Origin: Bin87 sp965220105
GTDB lineage: Bacteria > Chloroflexota > Dehalococcoidia > Lucifugimonadales > UBA3495
Direction of reading: 5' to 3'
NCBI GenBank assembly: GCA_965220105.1
Contig: OZ244811.1
Span: 1,488,001-1,552,000 of the forward strand
DNA length: 64,000 bases
Numbering within the stretch: position 1 is the first letter of the stretch; the number at the start of each line of letters is the position of its first letter. Under the pieces are notes generated by a model. It searched no databases. It worked only from the letters and a program-made list of their open reading frames with translations, and was not told the DNA's origin. The translations under genes and the position numbers were made by a program. Positions 8,951 through 17,415 of the stretch are shown in pieces.

Positions 8951-9916
8951 CTATTCGGGCGTCACCAACGATTCAGCTTCTGCACCGGAGAGCACCCGCA
9001 GGATGTTGGCGCAAGCGAAGGTGGCCGCCCGCAGCGCCGTTTCTCCGCTTTGGCCAGCCATGTGCGGTGTTATGACCACGTTGTCCAGGTCGAATAGAGG
9101 GTTGTCCGCCGGCGTTGGCTCTACCTCAAGAACGTCCAATCCCGCCCCGGCAATCTTCCCTTCCGTGAGAGCCCGATAGAGTGCTGCCTCGTCCACCACC
9201 GGACCCCGGCACGCGTTGATCAAGAAAGCCGTTGGCTTCATCATCTCAAACTCGCGGTCGGACATCATCCCCCTGGTGCGTCGGGTCAAAGGCACGTGGA
9301 GGCTGACGATGTCGGAGGACTCCAACAGTTCGTCAAAAGGCCCCGGTTTGGCCTTGAGTTCCCGCTGGATGTCCTGCGGGATATCGATGACGTCGTGGTA
9401 AATCGTCCGGGTGTCGAACCCGGTGAGTCTCTTGGCGACGTGCTTGCCAATGCGCCCGAGTCCGACGATACCCACCGTCTTGTCGGTGAGCTCCGATAAT
9501 TCGGTCTGATAAAGGGCGCCGCGCCATTGACGTTGCCGGGTGGTGCTGTCCCATTGAGCCATCAGGTTCCTGGCGATGCTTATCATCAAGGCAATGGTTT
9601 GCTCAGAAACCGAGATGGCGTTGGCTCCGCCGTTGTTCGCTACCGGAATGCCCATCTCCAGGATGGTCTCCAGATCCAACCGGTCGTAACCCGCGCTGAG
9701 AGTCTGGATCAATTTCACGTTGGGGCATTCCTTCAGTACGTTGACCGAGATGTCGCTGGATATGATGGCGTCGGCTTCGCGGCATAGATCGATTTTTTCC
9801 GCCTCCGATAAAGCGGCGTCCACAACCGTAACCTCCAAGTCGTCGGGGGCCTGGGCCAGCATCACCTCGGCACGTCCTCCCACTCCGCTGAAATAAGCAA
9901 CTTTCCAAGAGGGCAT
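8951..9916 (-). CDS. D-2-hydroxyacid dehydrogenase (1 of 2)
   Basis: A 321-residue NAD(P)-dependent reductase of the D-isomer-specific 2-hydroxyacid dehydrogenase family. It has the Rossmann motif GIVGLGRIGKHVAKRL near residue 145 and the catalytic Arg-Glu-His set in NACRGPVVDEAAL, GLDVLEVEPTP and VITPHMAGQSGE. It would interconvert a 2-keto acid and a 2-hydroxy acid in the cytoplasm. ATG 9916 is preceded by AAGGAGAT. It is followed by the FAH-family gene and preceded, after 159 bases, by an LLM oxidoreductase, suggesting one minus-strand transcription unit. Substrate specificity cannot be read from the sequence. Confidence 0.9.
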   Translation of the reverse strand: MPSWKVAYFSGVGGRAEVMLAQAPDDLEVTVVDAALSEAEKIDLCREADAIISSDISVNVLKECPNVKLIQTLSAGYDRLDLETILEMGIPVANNGGANAISVSEQTIALMISIARNLMAQWDSTTRQRQWRGALYQTELSELTDKTVGIVGLGRIGKHVAKRLTGFDTRTIYHDVIDIPQDIQRELKAKPGPFDELLESSDIVSLHVPLTRRTRGMMSDREFEMMKPTAFLINACRGPVVDEAALYRALTEGKIAGAGLDVLEVEPTPADNPLFDLDNVVITPHMAGQSGETALRAATFACANILRVLSGAEAESLVTPE

Positions 9917-10075
9917 TTTGGCTATCTCCTTCGCGTTTAGCCTGGAATAGTCTGCACTTCCACCGCAATTATAGATGGGGCAGAGGCAGTGTCAAAACTG
10001 TTCGGGGCGACCGAGTGTTTTGCATCAACCGCGCTCTTGAGATGCTTTCAAAGTAGCGTCCGCAACCTGGAGCCG

Positions 10076-11038
10076 TCAGGTGACGAAGGGGAGAACTTCC
10101 TCCGTGAACCGCGCCAGCTGACCCATCTGGTCCGGAGCAGCGAACCTGACGATGAAGTAATCGGCCCCGCGTTCTTGGTACGCCTCGATCGCGTCGATGC
10201 ACTTCTGGGGCGGGCCGAACACGCACAGCAGTTGTTTGCTGATGACGTCGTAGGGAACGCTGTAGTACGCCCGCATGAACTGGTCGCCTTCGGCCAGGGC
10301 AGCGTCGGTATCATCCTTCAGATTTATCGAGATATACAGGCAACGGCCTATGCCCGCCGGGTCCCGGCCCACTTCACCAGCGCATTGTTCGATCCTTTCC
10401 CAGCAACGGTCGAACAGCTCCACCGACGGAACGTTGGTGATCCAGGCGTCGCCCAGCTCGGCGACTCTGGCCAGGCCCCGCTGCACCCAGTTGCTGGAAA
10501 TCCAGAGGGGGATGGACAGCTGGACCGGTCGGGGTTCCAGCTCGACGTTCTGGAGTGGATAGAACTCCCCGGACGTGCTGACCGGCTCTCCCGTCCACAG
10601 GGCGCGCATGGTGCGGATGCTCTCCTCCATTCGGGAGGCGCGTTCCGTTATCGGAACGCCGACCGCCGCGTGTTCATCGACGAACATCTGGTTGTTGCCG
10701 CGGCCCGCGCCGAGGCCCAGGATGGTGCGCCCGCTGGAGATGTTGTCGATGGTGGACGCGGCGTGGGCCAGGTGGACGGGATGGCGCAGGGCGTTGAGCA
10801 GGACGGCGGTTCCGACCTTGACCCGGTTGGTGCGGGCGGCGATGGCCGCCATGGCCGTCAGGGGCTCCAGGCGAGGCTTGGAGGTGATGCTGTCGCCAAC
10901 CCAGACGGAGTCATAGCCAAGCCGCTCCGCAGTCTCGGCCATCTGCCAGGTCAGTTCCACCCTGGGGCCGCCGCTGTCGGCGTACACCAGCACACCCCTG
11001 GTGGGAAGCAGGACCCCGAAGTTTTTCACCAGTGCCAT
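10076..11038 (-). CDS. LLM-class flavin-dependent oxidoreductase (2 of 4)
   Basis: A 320-residue luciferase-like TIM-barrel protein of the F420/FMN oxidoreductase type. It shows NFGVLLPTRGVLVY, AETAERLGYDSVWVGDSI near residue 35, KVGTAVLLNALRHPVHLAHAAST, RTILGLGAGRGNNQMF and the C-terminal RGADYFIVRFAAPDQ. It is only distantly similar to the LLM enzyme at 868-1932, so this is family expansion rather than a recent duplicate. The ATG at 11038 follows GGGAGA. It is the first gene of the probable minus-strand unit with the 2-hydroxyacid dehydrogenase and FAH-family genes. Confidence 0.87.
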   Translation of the reverse strand: MALVKNFGVLLPTRGVLVYADSGGPRVELTWQMAETAERLGYDSVWVGDSITSKPRLEPLTAMAAIAARTNRVKVGTAVLLNALRHPVHLAHAASTIDNISSGRTILGLGAGRGNNQMFVDEHAAVGVPITERASRMEESIRTMRALWTGEPVSTSGEFYPLQNVELEPRPVQLSIPLWISSNWVQRGLARVAELGDAWITNVPSVELFDRCWERIEQCAGEVGRDPAGIGRCLYISINLKDDTDAALAEGDQFMRAYYSVPYDVISKQLLCVFGPPQKCIDAIEAYQERGADYFIVRFAAPDQMGQLARFTEEVLPFVT

Positions 11039-11140
11039 TCCGTTTCGATTCTCCCGGGCGAGCGTTTATCCGCACTTTGGGCGACGGGGGCATTATACAT
11101 TGCCGGCTTTCGCGGTGCGATTGGCACGGTGCGGTCAGCA

Positions 11141-11259
11141 GGGCCTTTTCAAAGTCGGTGTATTGACCAATTCCGCTCGTCCTGAGCCTGTCGAAAGACG
11201 ATCGCCGATGGTTCGACAAGCTCACCATGAGCGGAGGTTGGGGGACTTTGAAAAGGCCC
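11141..11259. repeat. family B palindromic repeat, copy 1
   Basis: Outer inverted arms GGGCCTTTTCAAAGT and ACTTTGAAAAGGCCC enclose inner arms CCGCTCGTCCTGAGCCTGTC and the complementary CTCACCATGAGCGG. It lies between the divergent LLM genes, in the 413-base gap 11039-11451. A TATACT hexamer at 11371-11376 could be a -10 box for the next gene, but no -35 is convincing. Confidence 0.8.
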
Positions 11260-11451
11260 ACGCCGGACTTGCTCGGGGTCTGGACGTTTTTGTGCCGATG
11301 AACATTGAACCCTCCGAAACGGGTTAAAGGAATGCGCCGTTGATTCCCGGTGTCGGCAGGGAGGAACAGTTATACTGACACGGCAAATTGCCTTATTGAA
11401 GATTAAACCCCGCCCGAGCCTGGCAGGAGAACCTGAAGGAGGAACACGCCA

Positions 11452-12585
11452 ATGCATTGTGGAGTGATGGTCACTGGTTACAACCAAGGTGACTGGGACC
11501 GTCTGATGGAGGGAGATTACGACCGCCCGCCGACGGTACCGGACGCCAGGAATATGGATGACACCCTCTATATGGGGGAACTAGTCGAGCCGCTGGGGTT
11601 CGATTCGATCTGGGCAACCGAACACTACGGCTCCGCATACTCGATGCAGCCCAACCCATTGCAATACCTGGCATATTGGGCGGGCCGCACCAGCCGGGTC
11701 GATGTGGGTACCGCGGTCATCGTCGCGCCGTGGTGGAATCCGGTGCGGCTGGCTTCCGAGATCTCCATGCTCGACATCCTGCTGAAAGGCCGGCGCCTCC
11801 ATCTGGGGATCGGCCGCGGAATCGCGCCCCACGAGTATGCTTCGCTCGGCTATCCGATAGATCAATCGCACAAGTATTTCTACGACGTAATCAACGCCAT
11901 CAAGGCCGCTGACGGCGCGGAACGCTTCGATTTCCAGGGCGAGGTCTACGATATCCCTCCGACCAGCATCCGGCCTCAGGCCCGCCATAAGGGTGAACTG
12001 ACCAAGAACATTAAGGTGGCGTTCACTACCGAGGCGTCAGCAAGAATGGCTGCCGAGAACGGTCTTGGGCAGATGTTTGTTGCCGGCGACAATGTCGAGG
12101 AGATGACCGATAAGGTGCGAAGGTTCAACCAGATTCGGAGCGAACTGGGCCTTCCGCCCGACCAGCCTACCACTTTGTTGTGGATGTATTGCGCCGAGAC
12201 GGCGGCGGAGGCCGAAGAGGGATGGGACTACTTCCATAACCAACTCACCGCGGCCCAGCACCACTACTTCGAATGGAACAATCCAGGCTATGAGGGTATA
12301 CACGGCTACGAGGAATATCTCATACGCCAGAATGCCGACGTCGGTACCGCGGATGCCAGTTTCGCCGCCCGGCGTTCAACCCAACCCATCGGTACGCCGG
12401 ACGAGATCATCGAGAAGATCAGGGCGCTCCAGGAGACCATCAGCCTGGAAAAGCTGGTGATCCACATGTTCTACGGCGGGATGCCGAGGGATAAAGCCGA
12501 AAAAAGCCTCAAACTCTTCGCAGAGAAAGTCCTTCCGGAGGTGCAGGTCATGCCCACTCCAATCAATCCCAGATCCCTGGGGTGA
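11452..12585 (+). CDS. LLM-class flavin-dependent oxidoreductase (3 of 4)
   Basis: A 377-residue luciferase-like oxidoreductase. Signs are MHCGVMVTGYNQGDWDRL at the start, PLGFDSIWATEHYGSAYSMQ, VDVGTAVIVAPWWNPVRLASE, GRRLHLGIGRGIAPHEYASLG and the C-terminal GTPDEIIEKIRALQE followed by KLFAEKVLPEVQ. ATG 11452 sits nine bases after AAGGAGG. It stands alone on the plus strand, divergent from the LLM gene at 10076-11038. It shares the KLFAEEVLP / KLFAEKVLP C-terminal block with the enzyme at 868-1932, so those two are closer to each other than to the second copy. The substrate is unknown. Confidence 0.88.
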   Translation: MHCGVMVTGYNQGDWDRLMEGDYDRPPTVPDARNMDDTLYMGELVEPLGFDSIWATEHYGSAYSMQPNPLQYLAYWAGRTSRVDVGTAVIVAPWWNPVRLASEISMLDILLKGRRLHLGIGRGIAPHEYASLGYPIDQSHKYFYDVINAIKAADGAERFDFQGEVYDIPPTSIRPQARHKGELTKNIKVAFTTEASARMAAENGLGQMFVAGDNVEEMTDKVRRFNQIRSELGLPPDQPTTLLWMYCAETAAEAEEGWDYFHNQLTAAQHHYFEWNNPGYEGIHGYEEYLIRQNADVGTADASFAARRSTQPIGTPDEIIEKIRALQETISLEKLVIHMFYGGMPRDKAEKSLKLFAEKVLPEVQVMPTPINPRSLG

Positions 12586-12649
12586 GCCCGCCGGCCGGTC
12601 AAAATGCCGTCACACAGATTCCGAACATCACGGGCTTCTATGGGTCCGC

Positions 12650-13461
12650 CTAACGCCCGGCAGTTTCCCAAGCCACGACACAGGGGCGCAGGGGCTGTAC
12701 CCCCTCGATTTGCCAGACACCTTCCTCTTCGTGCAACGAGCTCTCTAACGCCCGCTCCAGCCGGGTCATCGCTTCGGTCCCAAGAGTAACGTAGATTCGA
12801 CGGGCGATCATGTCGCTCGCTTCCTGGCGGCTGCCGAACCCCCGTGGCGGCTGTTCGTCCAGCTCGGTCACCTCCGGCCTGATGCCCAACTGCTCCAGAA
12901 CCGGGAGGAACTCCGGCAGACAGGGGAGCCGGCGGCGTTTTTCGCCGTGAACTTGCTCCCAAAGACCGGAGATTTGCGACTGCGGCGGAGACTGGAACAG
13001 AACGGCCAGGACCAGACGGCGGGCGTGGCCGTCCATCTTTCGGACGAATGATCCGATGTCCTCTATGACGTAAACCACGTGGCTGCACAGCACCACGTCG
13101 GCGGGTTCAACGGAGACTTCCAGCCAGCCGGCCTCGATCATGGAGACGTTTGCGATGTTGTATTCGAGGGCAGTCTCCCGCAGCACGGAGCACATGCTGG
13201 GCGACGGCTCCACCGCCGTCACTGTTCGGCAGGTGAGCGCCAGCGGCAGGGCCAGCCGCCCGCGCCCACGTCCAACAGGGTTTCACCCGGCCTGAGGCGC
13301 GCACGGAGTTCTTCGACCAACGGATCTCCCGCCCGGTGCGGGTCGGCCTTGAACTGCGGCGCGGATTCCGTCCAGTGGTCGGTGGGCCGCACTCCCCGCA
13401 TCCGGTCCGACTGCTCGTGCTCCACCCGCACCATTTCGCCCCAAGATTCGATCGCGTTCAT
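12650..13461 (-). pseudogene. SAM-dependent methyltransferase, frameshifted
   Basis: Two reading frames together encode one class I methyltransferase. The N-terminal part starts at ATG 13461 (GGAGAAGG upstream) and runs MNAIESWGEMVRVEHEQSDR to LRPGETLLDVGAGG, the SAM-binding motif I. The rest continues in another frame from about 13255 as RLALPLALTCRTVTAVEPSPSM through DVVLCSHVVYVIEDI to 12650. The join lies in the GC-rich run 13246-13266 and needs a net change of -1 (one base, or four or seven lost from a GGC/GGG run). Either a genuine inactivating frameshift or an assembly error in a low-complexity run would give this. Intact, it would be about 270 residues. Confidence 0.7.
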
Positions 13462-13614
13462 TAGACCTTCTCCGATGATGAATATCGGGGCCCGTTGGCC
13501 CGCAAGGCTTGGCATCCGCCGGGCACGCACATTCTAACCGCGAAGGCGGCGGTGCAACAGTCATGCGGGACTGCCGCTATCCGAAGAGTGGGGTAGTTGT
13601 AGTATGTTGGGAAT

Positions 13615-14895
13615 GTGGCAGCGATAGCAAAAATTCTGATGGTTTTACTGGTGGCGCTTGCAGTAGGATGCGACCGCGCGACGCCAACGCAAACAACGAC
13701 CTTCACGGTTCCGACGCTCCCGGCGCCAGCGCAAACAACGACCCCTACGGTTCCGACGCCTCCGGCGCCAGCGCAAGCAAAGACCTCTACGATTCCGACG
13801 CCACCGTCGCCATCTTCGGAACCGGAGATGGCGACCCTGCGGCTGGAACCGGTGTTGACTGCCAGGTCGTTCCGGTCACCCACCAACCTGGTTCAGGCTG
13901 ACAATGGCCAGGTGTGGGTATCCGAGCAGGCCGGACGGGTCTGGGTATTCGACGGGACGAATCCTGGCCACATCGCCGTCCCGGAGCCCCTGGACATCAC
14001 CGATCGCGTGAATAGCCGCCGTTCCGAAGAAGGGCTGCTGGGTATGGCGTTGGACCCGAAAATCCAACGGCACCTGTACCTTTACTACACCGCGGCCAAC
14101 CCACGCCGTTCGGTGGTCTCGCGTTTCACCGTTTCGTCTGACCGTCCCTCCGCCGACCCAGACAGCGAAATGGTGATCCTGGAAGTTGAGCAACCATTCG
14201 CCAATCACAACGGCGGCCAGCTCGCTTTCGGGCCGGACGGCTACCTGTACATCGGCCTGGGCGACGGCGGAGCGGCCGGCGACCCGCTGGGCAACGGTCA
14301 GAATACGTCAACACTGCTCGGGGCCATCCTGCGAATCGACGTATCCCGAACCACATTAGACCATGCGTACACCGTCCCGCCGGACAACCCCTTCTTCGCT
14401 GACGGCGGCGGGCGCGGTGAAATTTGGGCCTATGGCCTGCGTAACCCGTGGCGGTTCGCCTTTGATCGCGACATCGGTGAGCTATGGGCCGGCGATGTGG
14501 GGCAGAACCGTTGGGAGGAAATTGACCTCATCGAGCGGGGCGCCAACTACGGATGGAACGTGCTGGAGGGCACCCATTGCTTCCTTGCCAGGGACGGTTG
14601 CGAACGTAAAGGAACGGTACCGCCGGTATGGGAATACTCGCTGGATGGTGAACCGTGCTCGGTGATCGGTGGCTACGTCTACCGTGGCTCCGCGATCCGG
14701 TGGCTGAACGGCGCCTATGTATACGGCGACTTCTGCTCCGGCAAGGTCTTCGGCCTGCGCTACGTCGACGGCGAGGTGGTGGAACATCAACAACTCCTCG
14801 ACACTGGCCTGCATATCATGTCTTTCGCCCAGGACAACAACGGAGAGCTATACCTGCTCTCCCAGGAGTCGGGCATCTATCGCCTCTCCAATTAG
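13615..14895 (+). CDS. lipoprotein PQQ-dependent sugar dehydrogenase-like protein
   Basis: 426 residues. An N-terminal lipoprotein signal ends in the lipobox LAVGC (Cys about residue 19). It is followed by a Thr/Pro/Ala linker of three 14-residue repeats encoded by 42-bp DNA repeats (13690-13815), then a glucose/sorbosone dehydrogenase beta-propeller. Propeller motifs: EEGLLGMALDP, NGGQLAFGPDGYLYIGLGDG, YGLRNPWRFAFD, GDVGQNRWEEIDLIERGANYGWN. It would be anchored outside the membrane and oxidise a sugar or aldose with PQQ. Start is GTG 13615; an in-frame ATG at 13639 would also leave a usable signal peptide. It is divergent from the broken methyltransferase. Substrate and PQQ dependence are family-level inferences. 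Confidence 0.87.
   Translation: MAAIAKILMVLLVALAVGCDRATPTQTTTFTVPTLPAPAQTTTPTVPTPPAPAQAKTSTIPTPPSPSSEPEMATLRLEPVLTARSFRSPTNLVQADNGQVWVSEQAGRVWVFDGTNPGHIAVPEPLDITDRVNSRRSEEGLLGMALDPKIQRHLYLYYTAANPRRSVVSRFTVSSDRPSADPDSEMVILEVEQPFANHNGGQLAFGPDGYLYIGLGDGGAAGDPLGNGQNTSTLLGAILRIDVSRTTLDHAYTVPPDNPFFADGGGRGEIWAYGLRNPWRFAFDRDIGELWAGDVGQNRWEEIDLIERGANYGWNVLEGTHCFLARDGCERKGTVPPVWEYSLDGEPCSVIGGYVYRGSAIRWLNGAYVYGDFCSGKVFGLRYVDGEVVEHQQLLDTGLHIMSFAQDNNGELYLLSQESGIYRLSN
13690..13815 (+). repeat. three 42-bp tandem repeats inside the lipoprotein linker
   Basis: Units 13690-13731, 13732-13773 and 13774-13815, beginning CAAACAACGACC, CAAACAACGACC and CAAGCAAAGACC. They encode QTTTFTVPTLPAPA-type peptides. The third unit is the most diverged. 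Confidence 0.9.
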
Positions 14896-14964
14896 CCAGG
14901 AGGGTGTCCGGGGACTGGACAAACCTGGCGTGTCGAGGCCTCACGCCATTTGCTCGATTATTTG

Positions 14965-15070
14965 CAATGACGTTGCGACCCCGTACTTGATGCGGGGGTG
15001 GCAATCTCGTTGGCGAAAAAACCCGGCTGCCGATTGGGATTGCCACGTCGCTTAGCTCCTCGCAATGACA
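14965..15070. repeat. family A palindromic repeat, copy 3 (core only, diverged)
   Basis: GCAATGACGTTGCGA on the left and GCTCCTCGCAATGACA on the right, with GTGGCAATCTCG and GATTGCCACGTCGC inside. The outer GTACCCACTTT arms are absent and the left arm is interrupted. It lies between convergent genes. Confidence 0.7.
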
Positions 15071-15122
15071 GTACCTCAAATAACCGGCCTCACATTTGAC
15101 CAGACTGTCCGCAGTTGCGATA

Positions 15123-16076
15123 TCAGAACCAGTTGGCTTTGTCCACCACGTTTCGTAGTTCTCTGCCCTCGTTGAAGCGTTTGCAGTTGTCGATGAAGAG
15201 CTCGGTACGTCGGTCGTCGAGATAGGGGCCGTTACCCGCCACGTGGGGCGTGATCAGCACTCCGGGCATACTCCAAAGGGGGTGTCCAGCGGGCAGCGGC
15301 TCAATTTGAAATACATCGAGACCGGCGCCGGCAATCTCGCCCGCCCGCAATGCATCCACCAGATCGTCCAGAATTACCGTGGCTCCCCTCCCGATATTGA
15401 TGAAATATCCGCTGCTCTTCATGGCGCGGAACTGGGCCCGTCCGAACATACCTTGCGTTTCCGGCGTTTCCGGAACGGTCACGATGACAAAGTCGCCCCG
15501 CGGCAGGACTTCCAGCAGGTCATCGGGCCGGTGCAGCTCCGAAACTCCCGCGGAGGGCGCTGGCAGTCTGGGATCGACCCCAAGCACCGTCATTCCGAAC
15601 TCCGAGCACAACCGGGCGGTTTCGCCGCCGATGCCCCCGACACCCACGATCACCACGGTGGCTTCCGGCAAGTAGATCGTTGGGTACCCCTGCTGCCAGA
15701 CGCCGGCAACCTGTTGCGGTATGTACACCTGTAACCCCCGGGCGAAAGCTAACAGCAGGGACATGATGTGGGCGCTGATATGGTCGTTGTAGATCTCTCT
15801 GGTGTTGGTAACCACCACGTCGCTCCCAATTAAATCCTGGTGGTAATACCCGGCGCGCGGCCCGGCCTGGGGGCAGGCAATCCACTTGAGGTTGCGAGCC
15901 CGCTCCAACAGTTCCGGCACAATATCGCCAAAGGCCGCGTCAGCGTCGCCGATGACCTCCATCGCCTCCCCCACCGTGGGGCAAACGTGAACGTCGATAT
16001 CCGGTATTTCCTCCCGCAGCCGCTCCGGCCAGTGGCCCTGGTAGTTGGGTGGGCAGATTACCAGCTTGAATCCCAT
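15123..16076 (-). CDS. D-2-hydroxyacid dehydrogenase (2 of 2)
   Basis: 317 residues. NAD-binding motif VVIVGVGGIGGETARL near residue 145, catalytic Arg in NIGRGATVILDDL, Glu region GLDVFQIEPLP and His in VLITPHVAGNG. The N-terminal half (FKLVICPPNYQGHWPERL) is unlike the enzyme at 8951-9916, so it is a different subfamily. ATG 16076 lies nine bases after AGGAGG. An upstream extension of this frame has no ribosome-binding site. It is divergent from the maleate isomerase-like gene, sharing a 153-base promoter region, so the two may be co-regulated. Confidence 0.89.
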   Translation of the reverse strand: MGFKLVICPPNYQGHWPERLREEIPDIDVHVCPTVGEAMEVIGDADAAFGDIVPELLERARNLKWIACPQAGPRAGYYHQDLIGSDVVVTNTREIYNDHISAHIMSLLLAFARGLQVYIPQQVAGVWQQGYPTIYLPEATVVIVGVGGIGGETARLCSEFGMTVLGVDPRLPAPSAGVSELHRPDDLLEVLPRGDFVIVTVPETPETQGMFGRAQFRAMKSSGYFINIGRGATVILDDLVDALRAGEIAGAGLDVFQIEPLPAGHPLWSMPGVLITPHVAGNGPYLDDRRTELFIDNCKRFNEGRELRNVVDKANWF

Positions 16077-16193
16077 CTCGGCGTTCCTCCTGCTTGATCT
16101 CAGTTGCGACATTCTAGGCCGAATTGAAGCGGGCGCAACACTCAGCGACGCAACCATTACGCCTTATCCGTATTACGTGCGTCATCCGAGTTG

Positions 16194-16199
16194 TATAAT
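16194..16199 (+). promoter_or_regulatory. -10 box TATAAT for the AMDase-like gene
   Basis: A perfect TATAAT 31 bases before the ATG at 16230 puts a start site near 16206. No good -35 lies 16-18 bases upstream, so an extended or activator-dependent promoter is possible. Confidence 0.45.
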
Positions 16200-16229
16200 A
16201 CGACCGAAAATGGCCTGGAGCGGAAGAAT

Positions 16230-17054
16230 ATGGCGAATTTGACCAACACGCACCGAATCGGCGCCCTGGTTCCCGCCACCAACCCGGTGGTCGAACCCGA
16301 CTTCTACCGGGTGACGCCGCCGGAAATCACGGTGCACTTCGAGCGTATGTGGAACGGCGCCTGGGGAACCCAGCCGGAAATTTCCACCGACACCGGGCAC
16401 CGTCTCAGCATGACCAGCAACGAAGCCGACGAAGTCGACTGGGCGCTGTTCGGATTCGACGTCGGCAAGATGAACGACGACGTGGCCCGTGGCGCCAGCG
16501 CCCTGTCCAACATCGGTCCCGACGTTCTGGTCTATGCCTGCACTTCTGGCACGTGGCATAGGGGCTATATGGCCTACGACCAGCGGATGGCGGAAATCAT
16601 GGAGGCAGCCAGCGGCGTCCAGTCAATAACCGCCGTCGCCTCCTGCATCGCCGCCATGCGGCACATGGGCAGCCGCCGGTTGAGCATCGCTGGTCCTTAC
16701 CGCAACTTCCACCTGCGAAACCGCCTGAAGCCGCTGATGGAAGAGGCCGGCTTCGAGGTGCTGAGCGCCGACGGCGAACCGTGGATGCAGGACTCGATGA
16801 ACCCCCGCGAAATCGACGCCGAGCCGCCCCAGACCATCATCGACTTCGTGCCGACGGTGGTCCAGGAAGAGTCCGATACCATCTTCCTGCCCGGCACGGC
16901 CTGGCGGGCGCTTGACGCAGCTGAAGCACTGGAGCAGAAGCTGGGCAAGACCGTCATCACAGTCAACCAGGCCACCATCTGGATGGCCCTCCGGCGGCTG
17001 GGGTGGTCGAAGCCGATAGACGGCTACGGCAGCCTGCTGCGAAGCCTGGAGTAG
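16230..17054 (+). CDS. maleate isomerase / arylmalonate decarboxylase family protein
   Basis: A 274-residue protein of the Asp/Glu racemase-like superfamily that includes maleate cis-trans isomerase and arylmalonate decarboxylase. It has RIGALVPATNPVVEPDF at the start and the first catalytic-Cys loop in DVLVYACTSGTWHRGY near residue 90. The second loop, where maleate isomerases carry another cysteine, reads TIFLPGTAWRALDA with no Cys; another Cys occurs in AVASCIAAM. That fits a one-cysteine, decarboxylase-like or altered mechanism better than a two-base racemase. The ATG at 16230 was chosen because the earlier in-frame TTG overlaps the -10 box. Confidence 0.82.
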   Translation: MANLTNTHRIGALVPATNPVVEPDFYRVTPPEITVHFERMWNGAWGTQPEISTDTGHRLSMTSNEADEVDWALFGFDVGKMNDDVARGASALSNIGPDVLVYACTSGTWHRGYMAYDQRMAEIMEAASGVQSITAVASCIAAMRHMGSRRLSIAGPYRNFHLRNRLKPLMEEAGFEVLSADGEPWMQDSMNPREIDAEPPQTIIDFVPTVVQEESDTIFLPGTAWRALDAAEALEQKLGKTVITVNQATIWMALRRLGWSKPIDGYGSLLRSLE

Positions 17055-17415
17055 CCGGCGAACGGACTTATCGGCAAGGGGGACCGGCCCCGGGAGTGTG
17101 GGTCGGATCCACGCAACTGTCAGGGTCGCCGAATTTATTTCTCCGCGCCTGAATGGCGGTGTCTTCAGAAGTGGCGTGATGGCGGGACGTGGGGACGAGT
17201 TGAGGCGGATTTGCGTGCCCCGGCACGAGAAGCGGCGAGGCTGGAAGCCACACCCGGCTCGGCCATCATCGGCAGCCAGTCGGTGAAAACCACGGATAAA
17301 GGATTGTCGTACTCAAACGCCACGCCGTACCTCAACTCGGACCGCATGGCTTCCCTCTACTAAACCCTTCCCACTTCTAATCCGAGGGCATCCTGTGCGG
17401 TTGGTTCGGTCTCCC
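17055..17415. other. gap between AMDase-like and ICL/PEP-mutase-like genes
   Basis: Mostly no recognisable content. On the minus strand an ATG at 17347, preceded by GAGGGA, opens a frame beginning MRSELRYGVAFEYDNP and FTDWLPMMAEPG, which reads like the first 35 codons of a real gene before becoming low-complexity. It may be a 5' gene remnant; I do not recognise the family. Confidence 0.3.
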
